Origin: Nocardioides sp.
GTDB lineage: Bacteria; Actinomycetota; Actinomycetes; Propionibacteriales; Nocardioidaceae
Reading direction: 5' to 3'
DNA length: 64,000 nucleotides
Assembly (NCBI RefSeq): GCF_030149505.1
Contig: NZ_JASBRN010000026.1
Span: forward strand, 24,763 to 88,762
The notes beneath the pieces are model-generated. The model saw only the letters and a program-made list of their open reading frames with translations. It had not been told where the DNA came from and made no database searches. The stretch's first letter is position 1, and each line of letters begins with the position of its first letter. Shown here one piece after another: positions 39,858-48,966 of this stretch. The translations under genes were made by a program, and so were the position numbers.

Positions 39858-41246
39858 ATGGGTCAGCCGGTCGGCCTCATCGGTCGCGTCTTCCTTGCCG
39901 CCGACAGTCCGCGCACGATGCTGCACGTCGCCGCACTTCTGCGCTTCTCCCCTCCTCCGTCTCCCTCGCCCCGCTACCTCGCCGACCTCGCGGACGAGGT
40001 CCGCGCCGAGCTCGCCGTGGCCAGCCCGTGGAACCTCAAGCTCGTGCGCCCTCGCCTGGGGCTCGGCATGGCGCAGCAGTGGGAGGTCGACCACTCCATC
40101 GACCTGGACTACCACGTACGCCGATCCGCCCTTCCCTCTCCCGGAGACGAGCGTGAACTGGGCACCCTGGTCTCACGTCTCCACGGCCGACAGGTCGATC
40201 TCTCCCGCCCGCCCTGGGAGATGCACCTCATCGAGGGTCTCGATGACGGCGGGTTCGCCATGTTCGTCAAGATGCACCACGCGCTGGTCGATGGCTACAC
40301 AGGCATGCGGTTGCTCCAACGAAGCCTCTCCACCGATCCCAGTGACATGGACTCGCCGATCCTCTTCGCTCCCCACCGCCCCCCACGACGGCCCTCCCCT
40401 GCGGTTCCTGGAAGCGGTGCAGCCGAGCCAACGCGGCCTACACCCCTGCAACGGGCTCTGAGCTCCTCAAAGTCCCTGACCTCTGCTGTCGCCCAGACCG
40501 TCTCACCCCTGGGTCGACCGCACCTGGTCCGGCCGTACGAAGCACCCCGGACCATCTTCAATGCCCGGATCGGGCGCAGCCGTCGCTTCGCGACCCAGCA
40601 GCTGGACCTCGATGCGGTGCGGACGCTCGGCCGGGAGCATGGCGCGACGGTCAACGACGTCTGCCTCAGCCTCGTGGGGGGCGCACTGCGTACCTACCTC
40701 AGGGAGCTCGGTGAGCTGCCCACCAGGCCCCTTATCGCGCTGGTGCCGATGAGCACCCGGCCGGAGGGGGATCCGGGAGGGGGCAACGCCTTCGGTGCCG
40801 TGCTGGCCTCCCTGGGCACCGACATCGAGGAGCCGCTTGAGCGTTTGGAGGCGGTGACCGCCTCGATGACCGCTGCGAAGTCGCAGGTCGCGGGGATGGG
40901 TCAGCTCGCCGCCGTCGGCTACACCTCCCTCCTCGCGGCCCCGATGCTGGCCCAGGTGGGGCTCGCCGCGGTCGGCGCGCCCTTGCCGGGCCCCTTCAGC
41001 TTCAATCTCATCGTCAGCAACGTCCCGGGCCCGCGGGAGGACCGCTATTTCCGCGGCAGCCGGCTCGAGGCGATGTATCCCGCCTCGTTGCAGATCGACG
41101 CGGCCGCCCTCAACGTCACCCTGCTCTCCTACGCCGGGTCGCTCAACATCGGCTTCTCCGGAGATCGGGACGCCGTCCCGCACCTCCAGCGACTCGCCCT
41201 GGGGCTAGCCCAAGCATGGGAGTCGCTCCGGTCTGCCACGTCGTGA
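39858..41246 (+). CDS. Wax ester synthase/diacylglycerol acyltransferase (WS/DGAT)
   Basis: A 462-residue acyltransferase that esterifies fatty alcohols or diacylglycerol with acyl-CoA to make wax esters or triacylglycerol. The catalytic HHxxxDG motif is HHALVDG at residues 140-146. The ND motif region is ATVNDVCLSLVGGALR, and the C-terminal NLIVSNVPGP is conserved. ATG 39858 follows GGGAG. In actinobacteria such enzymes store excess acyl groups during growth on lipids or hydrocarbons, which fits this block. The first 120 bases after the dehydrogenase gene hold no other gene. Confidence 0.92.
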   Translation: MGQPVGLIGRVFLAADSPRTMLHVAALLRFSPPPSPSPRYLADLADEVRAELAVASPWNLKLVRPRLGLGMAQQWEVDHSIDLDYHVRRSALPSPGDERELGTLVSRLHGRQVDLSRPPWEMHLIEGLDDGGFAMFVKMHHALVDGYTGMRLLQRSLSTDPSDMDSPILFAPHRPPRRPSPAVPGSGAAEPTRPTPLQRALSSSKSLTSAVAQTVSPLGRPHLVRPYEAPRTIFNARIGRSRRFATQQLDLDAVRTLGREHGATVNDVCLSLVGGALRTYLRELGELPTRPLIALVPMSTRPEGDPGGGNAFGAVLASLGTDIEEPLERLEAVTASMTAAKSQVAGMGQLAAVGYTSLLAAPMLAQVGLAAVGAPLPGPFSFNLIVSNVPGPREDRYFRGSRLEAMYPASLQIDAAALNVTLLSYAGSLNIGFSGDRDAVPHLQRLALGLAQAWESLRSATS

Positions 41247-41335
41247 CGAGTCGACACCGCAACGTCTGCGTCCATCTCCTCTCGACGTAACTCCCGCTCG
41301 TGATGGAGCGGATCATGGAAGGAACAACCTCGAGC

Positions 41336-43039
41336 ATGACCACCCAGCACTACGACGTCCTGATCATCGGCTCCGGTTTCGGAGGCTCGGTCAGCGCTAT
41401 GCGCCTGGCGGAGAAGGGGTACGACGTCGGCGTGCTCGAAGCGGGCAAGCGGTACGAGACCAGCGACTTGCCCGCGTCGTCGTGGGACATCCGTCGCTTC
41501 CTCTGGGCCCCCAAGCTCGGCTGCTTCGGCATCCAACGCATCCATCTGCTGCGAGATGTGGTCGTCCTCGCGGGCGCAGGAGTGGGAGGCGGCTCGCTCA
41601 ACTACGCCAACACCCTGTACCAGCCTCCCTCAACATTCTTCGAGGACCCGCAGTGGAGGGACATCACCGACTGGCGGACCGAGCTCGAGCCGCACTACCA
41701 GACGGCCAGGCGAATGCTGGGTGTGGCACAGAATCCCCACGTGACGCCCTCCGACGAGGTTCTGCTCGATGTGGCGCGTGACATGGGGGTGGAACACACG
41801 TTCACGCTGACCCCCGTCGGCGTCTTCTTCGGCGAGCCGGGGACCGAGGTGCCGGATCCCTACTTCGGCGGAGCGGGACCGCGTCGCACCGGCTGCACTC
41901 AGTGCGGATCCTGCATGACCGGTTGTCGCGTGGGTGCCAAGAACACGCTCGACAAGAACTATCTGTACTTCGCGCAGGAGCGGGGCGCACAGGTCCACCC
42001 CCTGACCACCGCAGTGGACGTGCGTCCCCGGCCGGAGGGTGGCTACGTCATCGACGCGGTCCGCACCGGGAAGTCCACGCGTCGGCGCCGCAACTGTCGA
42101 AGGTTCACCGCCGATCAGGTGGTCTTCGCTGCCGGCACCTACAACACCCAGAGACTCTTGCACCGACTCAAGGCCACGGGCTCCCTGCCCCACATCTCCT
42201 CAAGGCTCGGGACGTTGACCCGCACCAACTCCGAGTCGATCCTCGGTGCCAAGTCCCGCGATCGTTCCAGCGACTACACGCGCGGTGTGGCGATCACCTC
42301 CTCGATCCACCCCGACGAGTTCACCCACATCGAGCCGGTGCGCTACGGCAAGGGGAGCAATGCGATGTCCCTGCTGCAGACCGCGCTGACCGACGGCGAC
42401 GGGCGCGGACCTCGATGGTGGCGCTGGCTCCGGACGATGGCGACCCAACCCGCGCAGCTCACGTGGTTCAGTCCCCGGCGATGGTCGGAACGAACGGTGA
42501 TCCTGCTGGTCATGCAGACGCTGGACAACTCGATCACGGTGCGTGCCACGAAAAATCTGCTGGGTCGTCCCTCGATCACTTCCGGTCCGGGACACGGCGC
42601 ACCCAACCCGACCTGGATCCCGGTCGGCAACGAAGCGACCCGTCGCGTCGCGGAGAAGATCGATGGCGTGGCAGGCGGTTCCACCGGCGAGATCGCGAAC
42701 ATTCCCATGACCGCACACTTCATCGGCGGCTGCGCGATCGGTGACTCGCCTCGCACAGGCGTCATCGACGGATACCACCGCCTCTATGGGCACGACGGCA
42801 TCTTTGTCGTCGACGGCGCGAGCATCTCCGCGAACCTGGGCGTTAACCCCTCCTTGACGATTACGGCGCAGGCTGAGCGAGCGGCGTCGTTCTGGCCGCG
42901 CAAGGGCGAGCCGGACCCGCGCCCGCCCCTCGGCGCTGAGTATCAGCGCCTGGACCCCATCCCACCATCGCAACCGTGCGTCGTGTTCCCCGACTCGGAG
43001 GAGTCCCCCACCCCCACGGTGGGCGTGACACCGGCCTGA
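41336..43039 (+). CDS. GMC-type oxidoreductase, ChoD-like
   Basis: A 567-residue FAD-dependent GMC oxidoreductase closely resembling mycobacterial ChoD (annotated cholesterol oxidase). The dinucleotide motif is IIGSGFGGSVSAMRLAEKG near the N-terminus, with GAGVGGGSLNYANTLY. A Cys-rich insertion (GCTQCGSCMTGC) looks like a ferredoxin-type cluster ligand set. The C-terminal VDGASISANLGVNPSLTI carries the GMC active-site Asn. The real substrate of ChoD-like proteins is doubtful. In this context a long-chain alcohol is as likely as a sterol. ATG 41336 matches the ChoD N-terminus. Earlier in-frame starts at 41300-41315 are possible. Confidence 0.88.
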   Translation: MTTQHYDVLIIGSGFGGSVSAMRLAEKGYDVGVLEAGKRYETSDLPASSWDIRRFLWAPKLGCFGIQRIHLLRDVVVLAGAGVGGGSLNYANTLYQPPSTFFEDPQWRDITDWRTELEPHYQTARRMLGVAQNPHVTPSDEVLLDVARDMGVEHTFTLTPVGVFFGEPGTEVPDPYFGGAGPRRTGCTQCGSCMTGCRVGAKNTLDKNYLYFAQERGAQVHPLTTAVDVRPRPEGGYVIDAVRTGKSTRRRRNCRRFTADQVVFAAGTYNTQRLLHRLKATGSLPHISSRLGTLTRTNSESILGAKSRDRSSDYTRGVAITSSIHPDEFTHIEPVRYGKGSNAMSLLQTALTDGDGRGPRWWRWLRTMATQPAQLTWFSPRRWSERTVILLVMQTLDNSITVRATKNLLGRPSITSGPGHGAPNPTWIPVGNEATRRVAEKIDGVAGGSTGEIANIPMTAHFIGGCAIGDSPRTGVIDGYHRLYGHDGIFVVDGASISANLGVNPSLTITAQAERAASFWPRKGEPDPRPPLGAEYQRLDPIPPSQPCVVFPDSEESPTPTVGVTPA

Positions 43040-43096
43040 GACCACGCGGGGTCACGGCCGCCGTCCGGCGACCGCGACGCCGCGTGCGGCCGAGGT

Positions 43097-43924
43097 TCAG
43101 CTCCGACTGACACGCTCGACGTAGGCCTGACGAGCAGCGGTGTCGACTCGGTCCAGGAACACGGTGTCCGTGCCCAGCATCGAGCCGAGGCGTGTTGCCA
43201 CGCTCTCGGGGACGAACTTCATCGCGGCCACCATGGTGCCGGCAAGCTTTGTAACACGCACGAAGGGCTGCGGCCGCTCGATCAACGCAGCCGTGGCCAG
43301 GGCGATCTCCTGCGGCTCGGCGTTCCGCATGCCCTTGGCGCCACTGGTGCCCGACACCAGCTCGGTGTTGGTGAACGTCGGACGAACCGTGGAGAGGGTG
43401 ACGCCGGAGCCGCGGTACTCCTGTCGAGCGGCCTCGGTGAAGCCGATGACGGCGAACTTCGTGCCGCAGTAGGTAGCCAGGCCCGGGACAGGCAGCTCGC
43501 CGGCCAGGGAGGCGGTGTTGATGATGTGCCCCTGCCGTCGAGGCAGCATCCGCTGCAAGGCCAGCTTGGTGCCGAAGATGACCCCGAGCACGTTGATCTC
43601 CACTTGCCGGCGCGTCACCGAGTCGGCCTCCTCATGCGCGTGCCCGGTCGGCATGACTCCTGCATTGTTGATGAGGACGTCGATGGGTCCCAGCGCCTCC
43701 TCCGTGACGTCGAGGAAGGACGCGATCGAATCGGGGTCGGTGACGTCGAGGCGTACGGCGACGTCGATTCCCAGTTCTTCGGCGGCGATCTTGAGCTGCT
43801 GCTCGTCGATGTCGCCGATCGCGACTTGGTGTCCGCGGCGCAACAGCTCGGCGGCAGTGTGGTAGCCGATCCCGCGCGCTCCGCCGGTGATGGCGACGAC
43901 ACGGGGCGTCTTCGACAGTGTCAT
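43097..43924 (-). CDS. Short-chain dehydrogenase/reductase
   Basis: A 275-residue SDR. The cofactor motif ITGGARGIGYHTA is near the N-terminus, with DVTDPDS and the NNAG motif at LINNAGVMP. The catalytic set is Asn in EINVLG, Ser in NTASLAGE, and YCGTK (Tyr-x3-Lys). Asp in GDIDEQQ after the second strand favours NAD(H). It likely oxidises a hydroxyl group from the P450 or acyl pathway. ATG 43924 has GGAGGAG upstream. Follows the aldehyde dehydrogenase by 13 bases, probably one operon. Confidence 0.9.
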   Translation of the reverse strand: MTLSKTPRVVAITGGARGIGYHTAAELLRRGHQVAIGDIDEQQLKIAAEELGIDVAVRLDVTDPDSIASFLDVTEEALGPIDVLINNAGVMPTGHAHEEADSVTRRQVEINVLGVIFGTKLALQRMLPRRQGHIINTASLAGELPVPGLATYCGTKFAVIGFTEAARQEYRGSGVTLSTVRPTFTNTELVSGTSGAKGMRNAEPQEIALATAALIERPQPFVRVTKLAGTMVAAMKFVPESVATRLGSMLGTDTVFLDRVDTAARQAYVERVSRS

Positions 43925-43937
43925 GTGCTCCTCCTTC

Positions 43938-45446
43938 TCAAAGACCGAGGCGCTGGCGCAGTCCGCGACCGGCGGCAAGGCGCAGCACTCGGCCGGCAAT
44001 TGCCGTACGCCGGGCGGAGTACGGGTACCAGGTGAGTTCTTTGGTGGTGATCGGGATGCGGGGCTCCGTGATGGCCTGTACGCGGCAGTACTTGCGCAGG
44101 CCTTGGGCGCCGCCGAGGCGCGCCCCGAGACCGGAGGCCTTCCACCCGCTGTGCGGGAGCCCGACGGCAAAGAGGTTGCTGAAGACGTCGTTGATGTTGA
44201 CCGCGCCGACGTCCAGCTGATCAGCGATGCGACGGCCTCGCGCCACGTCCCGGGTCCACACTGACGCCGAGAGACCGTACTCGGAGTCGTTCGCCAACGC
44301 GATCGCCTCTGCCTCGTCCGCCACTCGCATGATGGGCAGGGTCGGGCCGAAGGTCTCCTCGGTCATGCATGACATGGTGTGGTCCACGTCGACCAGCAAC
44401 GTCGGGGCGTAGTAGTTCCCTCGAGACGCGCGCTTTCCCCCGACCAGGACGCGGGCCCCGGACTTCTGGGCATCACGCACGTGCCTCTCGACGGTGTCCA
44501 CCTGATCGAGCGTGACCATCGCACCGACGTCATCTCGTGCTCCGGCACCTTGCTTGAGCGATTGGAGGACTGCCGCCACCTTTCGCACCAGTTCGTCGTA
44601 CACAGCCTCGACCGCGTAGACCCGTTCGACGGAGATGCAGACCTGTCCCGAGTTGAAGATGCCACCCCACACGATGCCGTGGGCGGCCCGATCGAGGTCG
44701 GCGTCCTCGAGGACGATCGCCGCATCCTTGCCCCCGAGTTCCAAGCTGACAGGCTTGAGGAGTTCGGCGCAGCGTGCGGCCACGCGTCGTCCCGTCGCCG
44801 TGGAACCGGTGAACTGCACGAAGTCGACAGCCTCGACGACGGCAGCACCGGTGTCACCGGCTCCCACGACGTGGCGCAGGACCGGGGGCGCGCCGATCTC
44901 GTGCCACCCCTCGATGACGCGTGCGCAGGTCAAGGGGGTCATCTCCGAGGACTTCGTGAGCACTGCGCAACCAGCGGCCAACGCCGGCGCCGCGTCCATC
45001 AGGAACAGGGTGATGGGGAAGTTCCACGGGATGATGAGGCCGACCAGCGGATAGGGCCGGTAGCTTCGCGTGAGTCGCTTCGGCAGGCTCAGCAGACCAC
45101 CGGAAGCTACCCGCTCGGGAGCGAGGAACTCCTTGGCGTGGTCTGCGTAGTACGAGATGAACTCACACGAGGCGGTCGTCTCGACCAACGCATCCGGCCG
45201 GACCTTGCCCGTCTCGGAGATGAGCAGGTCGGTGAGCTCGTCGGTGTGCTCCAGGATCCATGTCCTCCAACGTCTCAGCCAGGTGGCGCGCGCGGCCGGG
45301 CCGATCGCCTGCCACGCCTGCTGCTCCGAGCGAAGGTCCTCGGCGAGGGCGGCAACGCGGTGCTTGTCGTCGATCGGGACCGAGCGGAGCACCGCACCAT
45401 CGGCCGGACGGCGGATGTCCAAGGTGGGCGGGGACGAGACGGTCAT
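43938..45446 (-). CDS. Aldehyde dehydrogenase family protein
   Basis: A 502-residue NAD(P)-dependent aldehyde dehydrogenase of the succinate-semialdehyde-like group. The general base Glu is in LELGGKDAAIV and the nucleophile Cys in GQVCISVERVY. The cofactor helix is FTGSTATGRRVA and the PWNFP motif is in LIIPWNFPITL. A C-terminal extension of about 40 residues (TTKELTWYPYSARR onward) is longer than usual and resembles the ALDH group found beside lipid genes in actinobacteria. It fits oxidation of a fatty aldehyde to the acid. ATG 45446 follows AGGAGAAG. Confidence 0.92.
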   Translation of the reverse strand: MTVSSPPTLDIRRPADGAVLRSVPIDDKHRVAALAEDLRSEQQAWQAIGPAARATWLRRWRTWILEHTDELTDLLISETGKVRPDALVETTASCEFISYYADHAKEFLAPERVASGGLLSLPKRLTRSYRPYPLVGLIIPWNFPITLFLMDAAPALAAGCAVLTKSSEMTPLTCARVIEGWHEIGAPPVLRHVVGAGDTGAAVVEAVDFVQFTGSTATGRRVAARCAELLKPVSLELGGKDAAIVLEDADLDRAAHGIVWGGIFNSGQVCISVERVYAVEAVYDELVRKVAAVLQSLKQGAGARDDVGAMVTLDQVDTVERHVRDAQKSGARVLVGGKRASRGNYYAPTLLVDVDHTMSCMTEETFGPTLPIMRVADEAEAIALANDSEYGLSASVWTRDVARGRRIADQLDVGAVNINDVFSNLFAVGLPHSGWKASGLGARLGGAQGLRKYCRVQAITEPRIPITTKELTWYPYSARRTAIAGRVLRLAAGRGLRQRLGL

Positions 45447-45537
45447 GAGCTTCTCCTGTGCTGGTGGTGAGGACGGACGGGGCGACGGAGCGTCGGGCGC
45501 GGTCTGCCCCGGGACTGGCCGCCTGGGCTGGCGACCC

Positions 45538-46491
45538 TCAGAGCGAAGAGCCAGCGAGGACGTCGCTCGCGAACGAGCCCGGAGGCGGGGTCACGCCGTG
45601 CTCGCGGCACCAAGCGCCGGGCTCCCGCTGGGAGCGGCGCGGGATGCCGTTCGAGGGCTCGAGCTGCAGCGGGATCGGCGGCAGCGGAGGCAGCTCCTGG
45701 TCGGCCTCGGCGGCCAGATCGTCGGCGTCCTTCTCCTCGGACATGCCGATCGGGCCGACGCGCTGGGCGTTGAGGAACTGACGCACCACCGGCTCCTCCG
45801 AGGCCAGCAACATCTCGCGCGGGCCGAACATGGCCAGGTGCTTGTGGTAGAGCAGACCGATGTTGTCGGGCACCGTGCGCGCGGTGTTGATGTCGTGGGT
45901 GACGATCAGGAACGTGGCGTCGATCTGGGCGTTGAGGTCGACGATCAGCTGGTTGAGGAAGGCGGTGCGCACCGGGTCCAGACCCGAATCCGGCTCGTCG
46001 CACAACACGATCTCGGGGTCCAGCACCAGCGCACGGGCCAGACCGGCGCGCTTGCGCATGCCGCCGGAGATCTCGCCGGGCAGCTTGTCCTCGGCACCGA
46101 GCAGGCCGACGAGGTCCATCTTCTCCATCACGATGGAGTGGATGTCGGACTCCGACTTCCTCGTGTGCTCGCGCAGCGGGAAGGCGACGTTGTCGTAGAG
46201 GTTCATCGAGCCGAACATCGCGCCGTCCTGGAACAGCACCCCGAACAGTTTGCGGATCTCGTAGAGCTCCTTCTCCGAGCAGGAAGCGATGTCGGTGCCC
46301 TCGATGATGACCGAGCCCTGGTCGGGCTTCAGCAGCCCGATGAGGGCCTTGAGCAACACCGACTTGCCGGTGCCGGACGGACCGAGCATCACGCTGATCT
46401 CGCCGGCCGGGATCGCGAGCGAGACGTCGCCCCAGATCAGCTGCTTGCCGAAGGACTTGCTCAGGTGGTCGACCTTGATCTCCACGCCCAT
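45538..46491 (-). CDS. Mce transporter ATPase (MceG/Mkl, MlaF-like)
   Basis: A 317-residue ABC ATPase. Walker A is GPSGTGKS, the signature is ISGGMRKRAGLARAL (the GGM form typical of MlaF/Mkl), Walker B is IVLCDEPDSGLDP, and VTHD is the H-loop. After the core there is a Pro-rich C-terminal extension of roughly 70 residues, as in actinobacterial MceG. It powers lipid import by the YrbE/Mce complex encoded upstream. In mycobacteria this gene is unlinked to mce loci, so linkage here is notable. ATG 46491 has GGAGAG upstream. 86 bases separate it from the Mce-associated gene. Confidence 0.92.
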   Translation of the reverse strand: MGVEIKVDHLSKSFGKQLIWGDVSLAIPAGEISVMLGPSGTGKSVLLKALIGLLKPDQGSVIIEGTDIASCSEKELYEIRKLFGVLFQDGAMFGSMNLYDNVAFPLREHTRKSESDIHSIVMEKMDLVGLLGAEDKLPGEISGGMRKRAGLARALVLDPEIVLCDEPDSGLDPVRTAFLNQLIVDLNAQIDATFLIVTHDINTARTVPDNIGLLYHKHLAMFGPREMLLASEEPVVRQFLNAQRVGPIGMSEEKDADDLAAEADQELPPLPPIPLQLEPSNGIPRRSQREPGAWCREHGVTPPPGSFASDVLAGSSL

Positions 46492-46577
46492 GTGTTCTCT
46501 CCGTTCATGTGGTCTTGTGAGTCAGGTGGCACGTTGGTTCCGCTCTGATGAGTACGGTCGAGGCGACTGGCGAGCGA

Positions 46578-47120
46578 TCAGCGGGTCTGAAGATCGGCGA
46601 TGAGCCAGTCCGAGCCCACTCGTCGCATCGTCACCTCGACCCGGCTCCCACTGACGGCGGGGTCTGAGGAGTTTCGAGTGGTAGTGGACTGCGTCAGGAA
46701 AACCAGCACCACGACCTCGTCCTCACTCTCGACCTCGACGACGCCGGCGCCGTCGACGGTGGCCTCGGTGATGATGCGCCGTTGTGCGGCGGTCGTGCGT
46801 ACCACCTCCTCGATGAGGGCGCCGTATTCGGCGGTGAAGTCCCCCGTCGTCTGCGCCAGAGCATCCTCGAGGTCCTCCTCGAGCGTGGCGAACCGATAAC
46901 TGAGCAGTTCGGGCAGGCGTTCGCGGGCCGCTTGGAGAGCTTCCGTGGCTGCCTCTTCGCGGTCCGACAGCTCAGCAGCCTGCCACGCCGGGACGGCGGC
47001 GCCGACGCTGGTCAGGACAAGGAGGACGAGAAGGACCGGCAGCAGGCTCGGCCTCCGACGCCGCGGCTCGGCCGCGTCGTCCCTGGCCTCCTTGGTCGAC
47101 GCTCGAAATGGCCATCTCAT
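46578..47120 (-). CDS. Mce-associated membrane protein 2
   Basis: A 180-residue protein of the Mce-associated (Mas) type. It has a basic cytoplasmic tail (residues 1-25), one membrane helix (PSLLPVLLVLLVLTSVGAA) and an extracytoplasmic domain that begins helical and ends in a beta-rich NTF2-like part (VVVLVFLTQSTTTRN to GSDWLIADLQTR). It probably stabilises the Mce complex. ATG 47120 overlaps the preceding gene stop (ATGA). Confidence 0.85.
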   Translation of the reverse strand: MRWPFRASTKEARDDAAEPRRRRPSLLPVLLVLLVLTSVGAAVPAWQAAELSDREEAATEALQAARERLPELLSYRFATLEEDLEDALAQTTGDFTAEYGALIEEVVRTTAAQRRIITEATVDGAGVVEVESEDEVVVLVFLTQSTTTRNSSDPAVSGSRVEVTMRRVGSDWLIADLQTR

Positions 47121-47656
47121 GCCACGAACCTCAGAGCAGACACGAGCCAGTCGCCGTCAACACGGTCGAGCTGGACCTCGAGGCGGTAACTTCGTGGCTC
47201 GGGGCCGCTTGCGTTGCGATTGTCCACCGTTCCGAGGGCGGCGACGAGAACCGTGGCGCGCTCCTCGTCGAGGCTGGCGATGCCGGCAGAGACCACCTCA
47301 CCAGTGGCCTCGACCTCGTTGTCGACGACTTCTTGGCGCAGACGATCAGCCTGGGCCCGCAGATCCTCCCGGAAGGAGGCCGTGGCACCTGCAATCAGTG
47401 CCTCCAGGTCTTCGTCCGTCGTGCGGGCGCTGATGGTGATGAGACCGAGCACCTCCTCCTCGGCAGCCGCGACCACGTCCTCTCTGGCCTGCTCTCTCGC
47501 CTGAGCATCACCCCACTCGAGTATCTGGAGGACGGCGACCGCGGTCACCGCGGCTACGAGGACGCCCAGCACCGCCCTGAGGACGTGAGCGGTGCGTGGG
47601 GTCCGACCGCCCCCGACCTGAGTCTCATCGACCGATGACTCTGTGGACGCCGTCAT
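47117..47656 (-). CDS. Mce-associated membrane protein 1
   Basis: A 179-residue paralogue of the next gene with the same plan: short tail, one membrane helix (VLGVLVAAVTAVAVLQIL), helical stalk, and a C-terminal strand-rich domain ending VDGDWLVSALRFVA. The start is ATG 47656, which overlaps the MceF stop as ATGA. A start at 47692 is less likely for that reason. Confidence 0.85.
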   Translation of the reverse strand: MTASTESSVDETQVGGGRTPRTAHVLRAVLGVLVAAVTAVAVLQILEWGDAQAREQAREDVVAAAEEEVLGLITISARTTDEDLEALIAGATASFREDLRAQADRLRQEVVDNEVEATGEVVSAGIASLDEERATVLVAALGTVDNRNASGPEPRSYRLEVQLDRVDGDWLVSALRFVA

Positions 47657-48966
47657 CGCACGCTCAGGGGCCCGAGCACGAGCGACCGCCAACCGTCCCG
47701 ATCCGGCACGGCTTCTCCTTGCAGACCTCGAGCGAGATCCGAGCCACGGGATCCTCCGGCGCCCTCGGGCCAGACGCCCTCACCGAACCGAAGACCGCAC
47801 GACGACGGGAGCGGCCCTCGTCCTTCGCCCTGGGGGCAGGGCAGCAGACGAGCGCCCCTCACCGACTTCGGGTCGTCGTCAGGGACGGTGCAATGGGCGA
47901 GCAGGTCGACATCCCGGAACGACTGGACCGACGGATCTCGACGCTGAGCAGCGGGCATATAGCCCTGCGAGCAAGCGGGAGGGTTGTTGACGTTGGCACG
48001 CAGATCGAGGTTGACGTCGCCGAACTCAGCGCGCGGGTTGATCGCGCTCTGCAGACGCGCCACGGTCACCGGGTAATAGACCAGCCCTTCCTGGATCTGG
48101 GGCAAGTAAGTGTTGAGCACCTCGGCGTTCGTCGTCAGGTTGGTCACCAGGAGCGGCAGGGTCGGCTGGAGATCCGTCACGAGGTCCGTAGCCGAGTCCA
48201 GGCCTGCCGGCCCCTCCTTGAGAAGGGCCCGCAGATCGTCGTCACGCCCGGCCAGCTCGCTGGTGAAGGCGGCGAGGGACTGGGCGTAGCCGAGAGTCGA
48301 CCCTCTCAAGGTCTGCTGGGTTCCCAGCACGGGTTGGGCAGTCCTGATGAGCGACGTCGTGACAGCCAATCTCTCCTGCGCCAGGGCCACGAGCTTCTCT
48401 GCGTCATCGATGGTGCCCGAGAGGTCCGGACCGCTACCACCGAGCCCTTCGTCGATCTGGTCCAAGACCCTACGCGTGCTGGTTTCCGGCACGGACTCCA
48501 GAAGCCGGTTCGCCGACTCGAGGACGGGCCCGATCTGCGGCATCTCGACCGTGCGCGACGCCGGGATGACGTCCCCTTCCTCGAGCCTGCCCGCCTGCTC
48601 CGCCCCCTCGACACGATCTTGTGGAGGCACCAGGTCGACGTACTGCTCGCCGATCGCCGACGTGCTGTGCAGCTCAGCCACCGCGTCCGCTGGGATCTCG
48701 TGCTCATTGTCAATGCGCAGCACGGCGACCGCGCCCAGCTCATTGATGTCCAGGCCGGACACCTCCCCGACCGCAACCCCCTGGTACGTCACGAGGGCTC
48801 TCGGGTAGAGGCCGCTCGCGTCCGCGTACTCAGCGCGCACCTCGTACACGCCGAAACCGAGCAGCGCCGGCACTCGGGCGTAGACCACGACAGAGAAGAA
48901 CAGTGCCGCGACCGTCAGCACCGCGAAGATGCGCAATTGTCGCTTGATCAAAGTGGTCAGGGCCAT
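47653..48966 (-). CDS. mceF: MCE family protein, MceF-like
   Basis: A 437-residue Mce protein with one N-terminal membrane helix (FAVLTVAALFFSVVVYA), then the MCE domain (YEVRAEYADASGLYPRALVTYQ), a long helical region, and a C-terminal tail with NNPPACSQGYMP as in MceF proteins. The last 100 residues are low-complexity, Gly- and Pro-rich. ATG 48966 shares one base with the upstream stop (TGATG). Part of the hydrophobic tunnel that carries lipid across the cell envelope. Confidence 0.9.
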   Translation of the reverse strand: MALTTLIKRQLRIFAVLTVAALFFSVVVYARVPALLGFGVYEVRAEYADASGLYPRALVTYQGVAVGEVSGLDINELGAVAVLRIDNEHEIPADAVAELHSTSAIGEQYVDLVPPQDRVEGAEQAGRLEEGDVIPASRTVEMPQIGPVLESANRLLESVPETSTRRVLDQIDEGLGGSGPDLSGTIDDAEKLVALAQERLAVTTSLIRTAQPVLGTQQTLRGSTLGYAQSLAAFTSELAGRDDDLRALLKEGPAGLDSATDLVTDLQPTLPLLVTNLTTNAEVLNTYLPQIQEGLVYYPVTVARLQSAINPRAEFGDVNLDLRANVNNPPACSQGYMPAAQRRDPSVQSFRDVDLLAHCTVPDDDPKSVRGARLLPCPQGEGRGPLPSSCGLRFGEGVWPEGAGGSRGSDLARGLQGEAVPDRDGWRSLVLGPLSVR

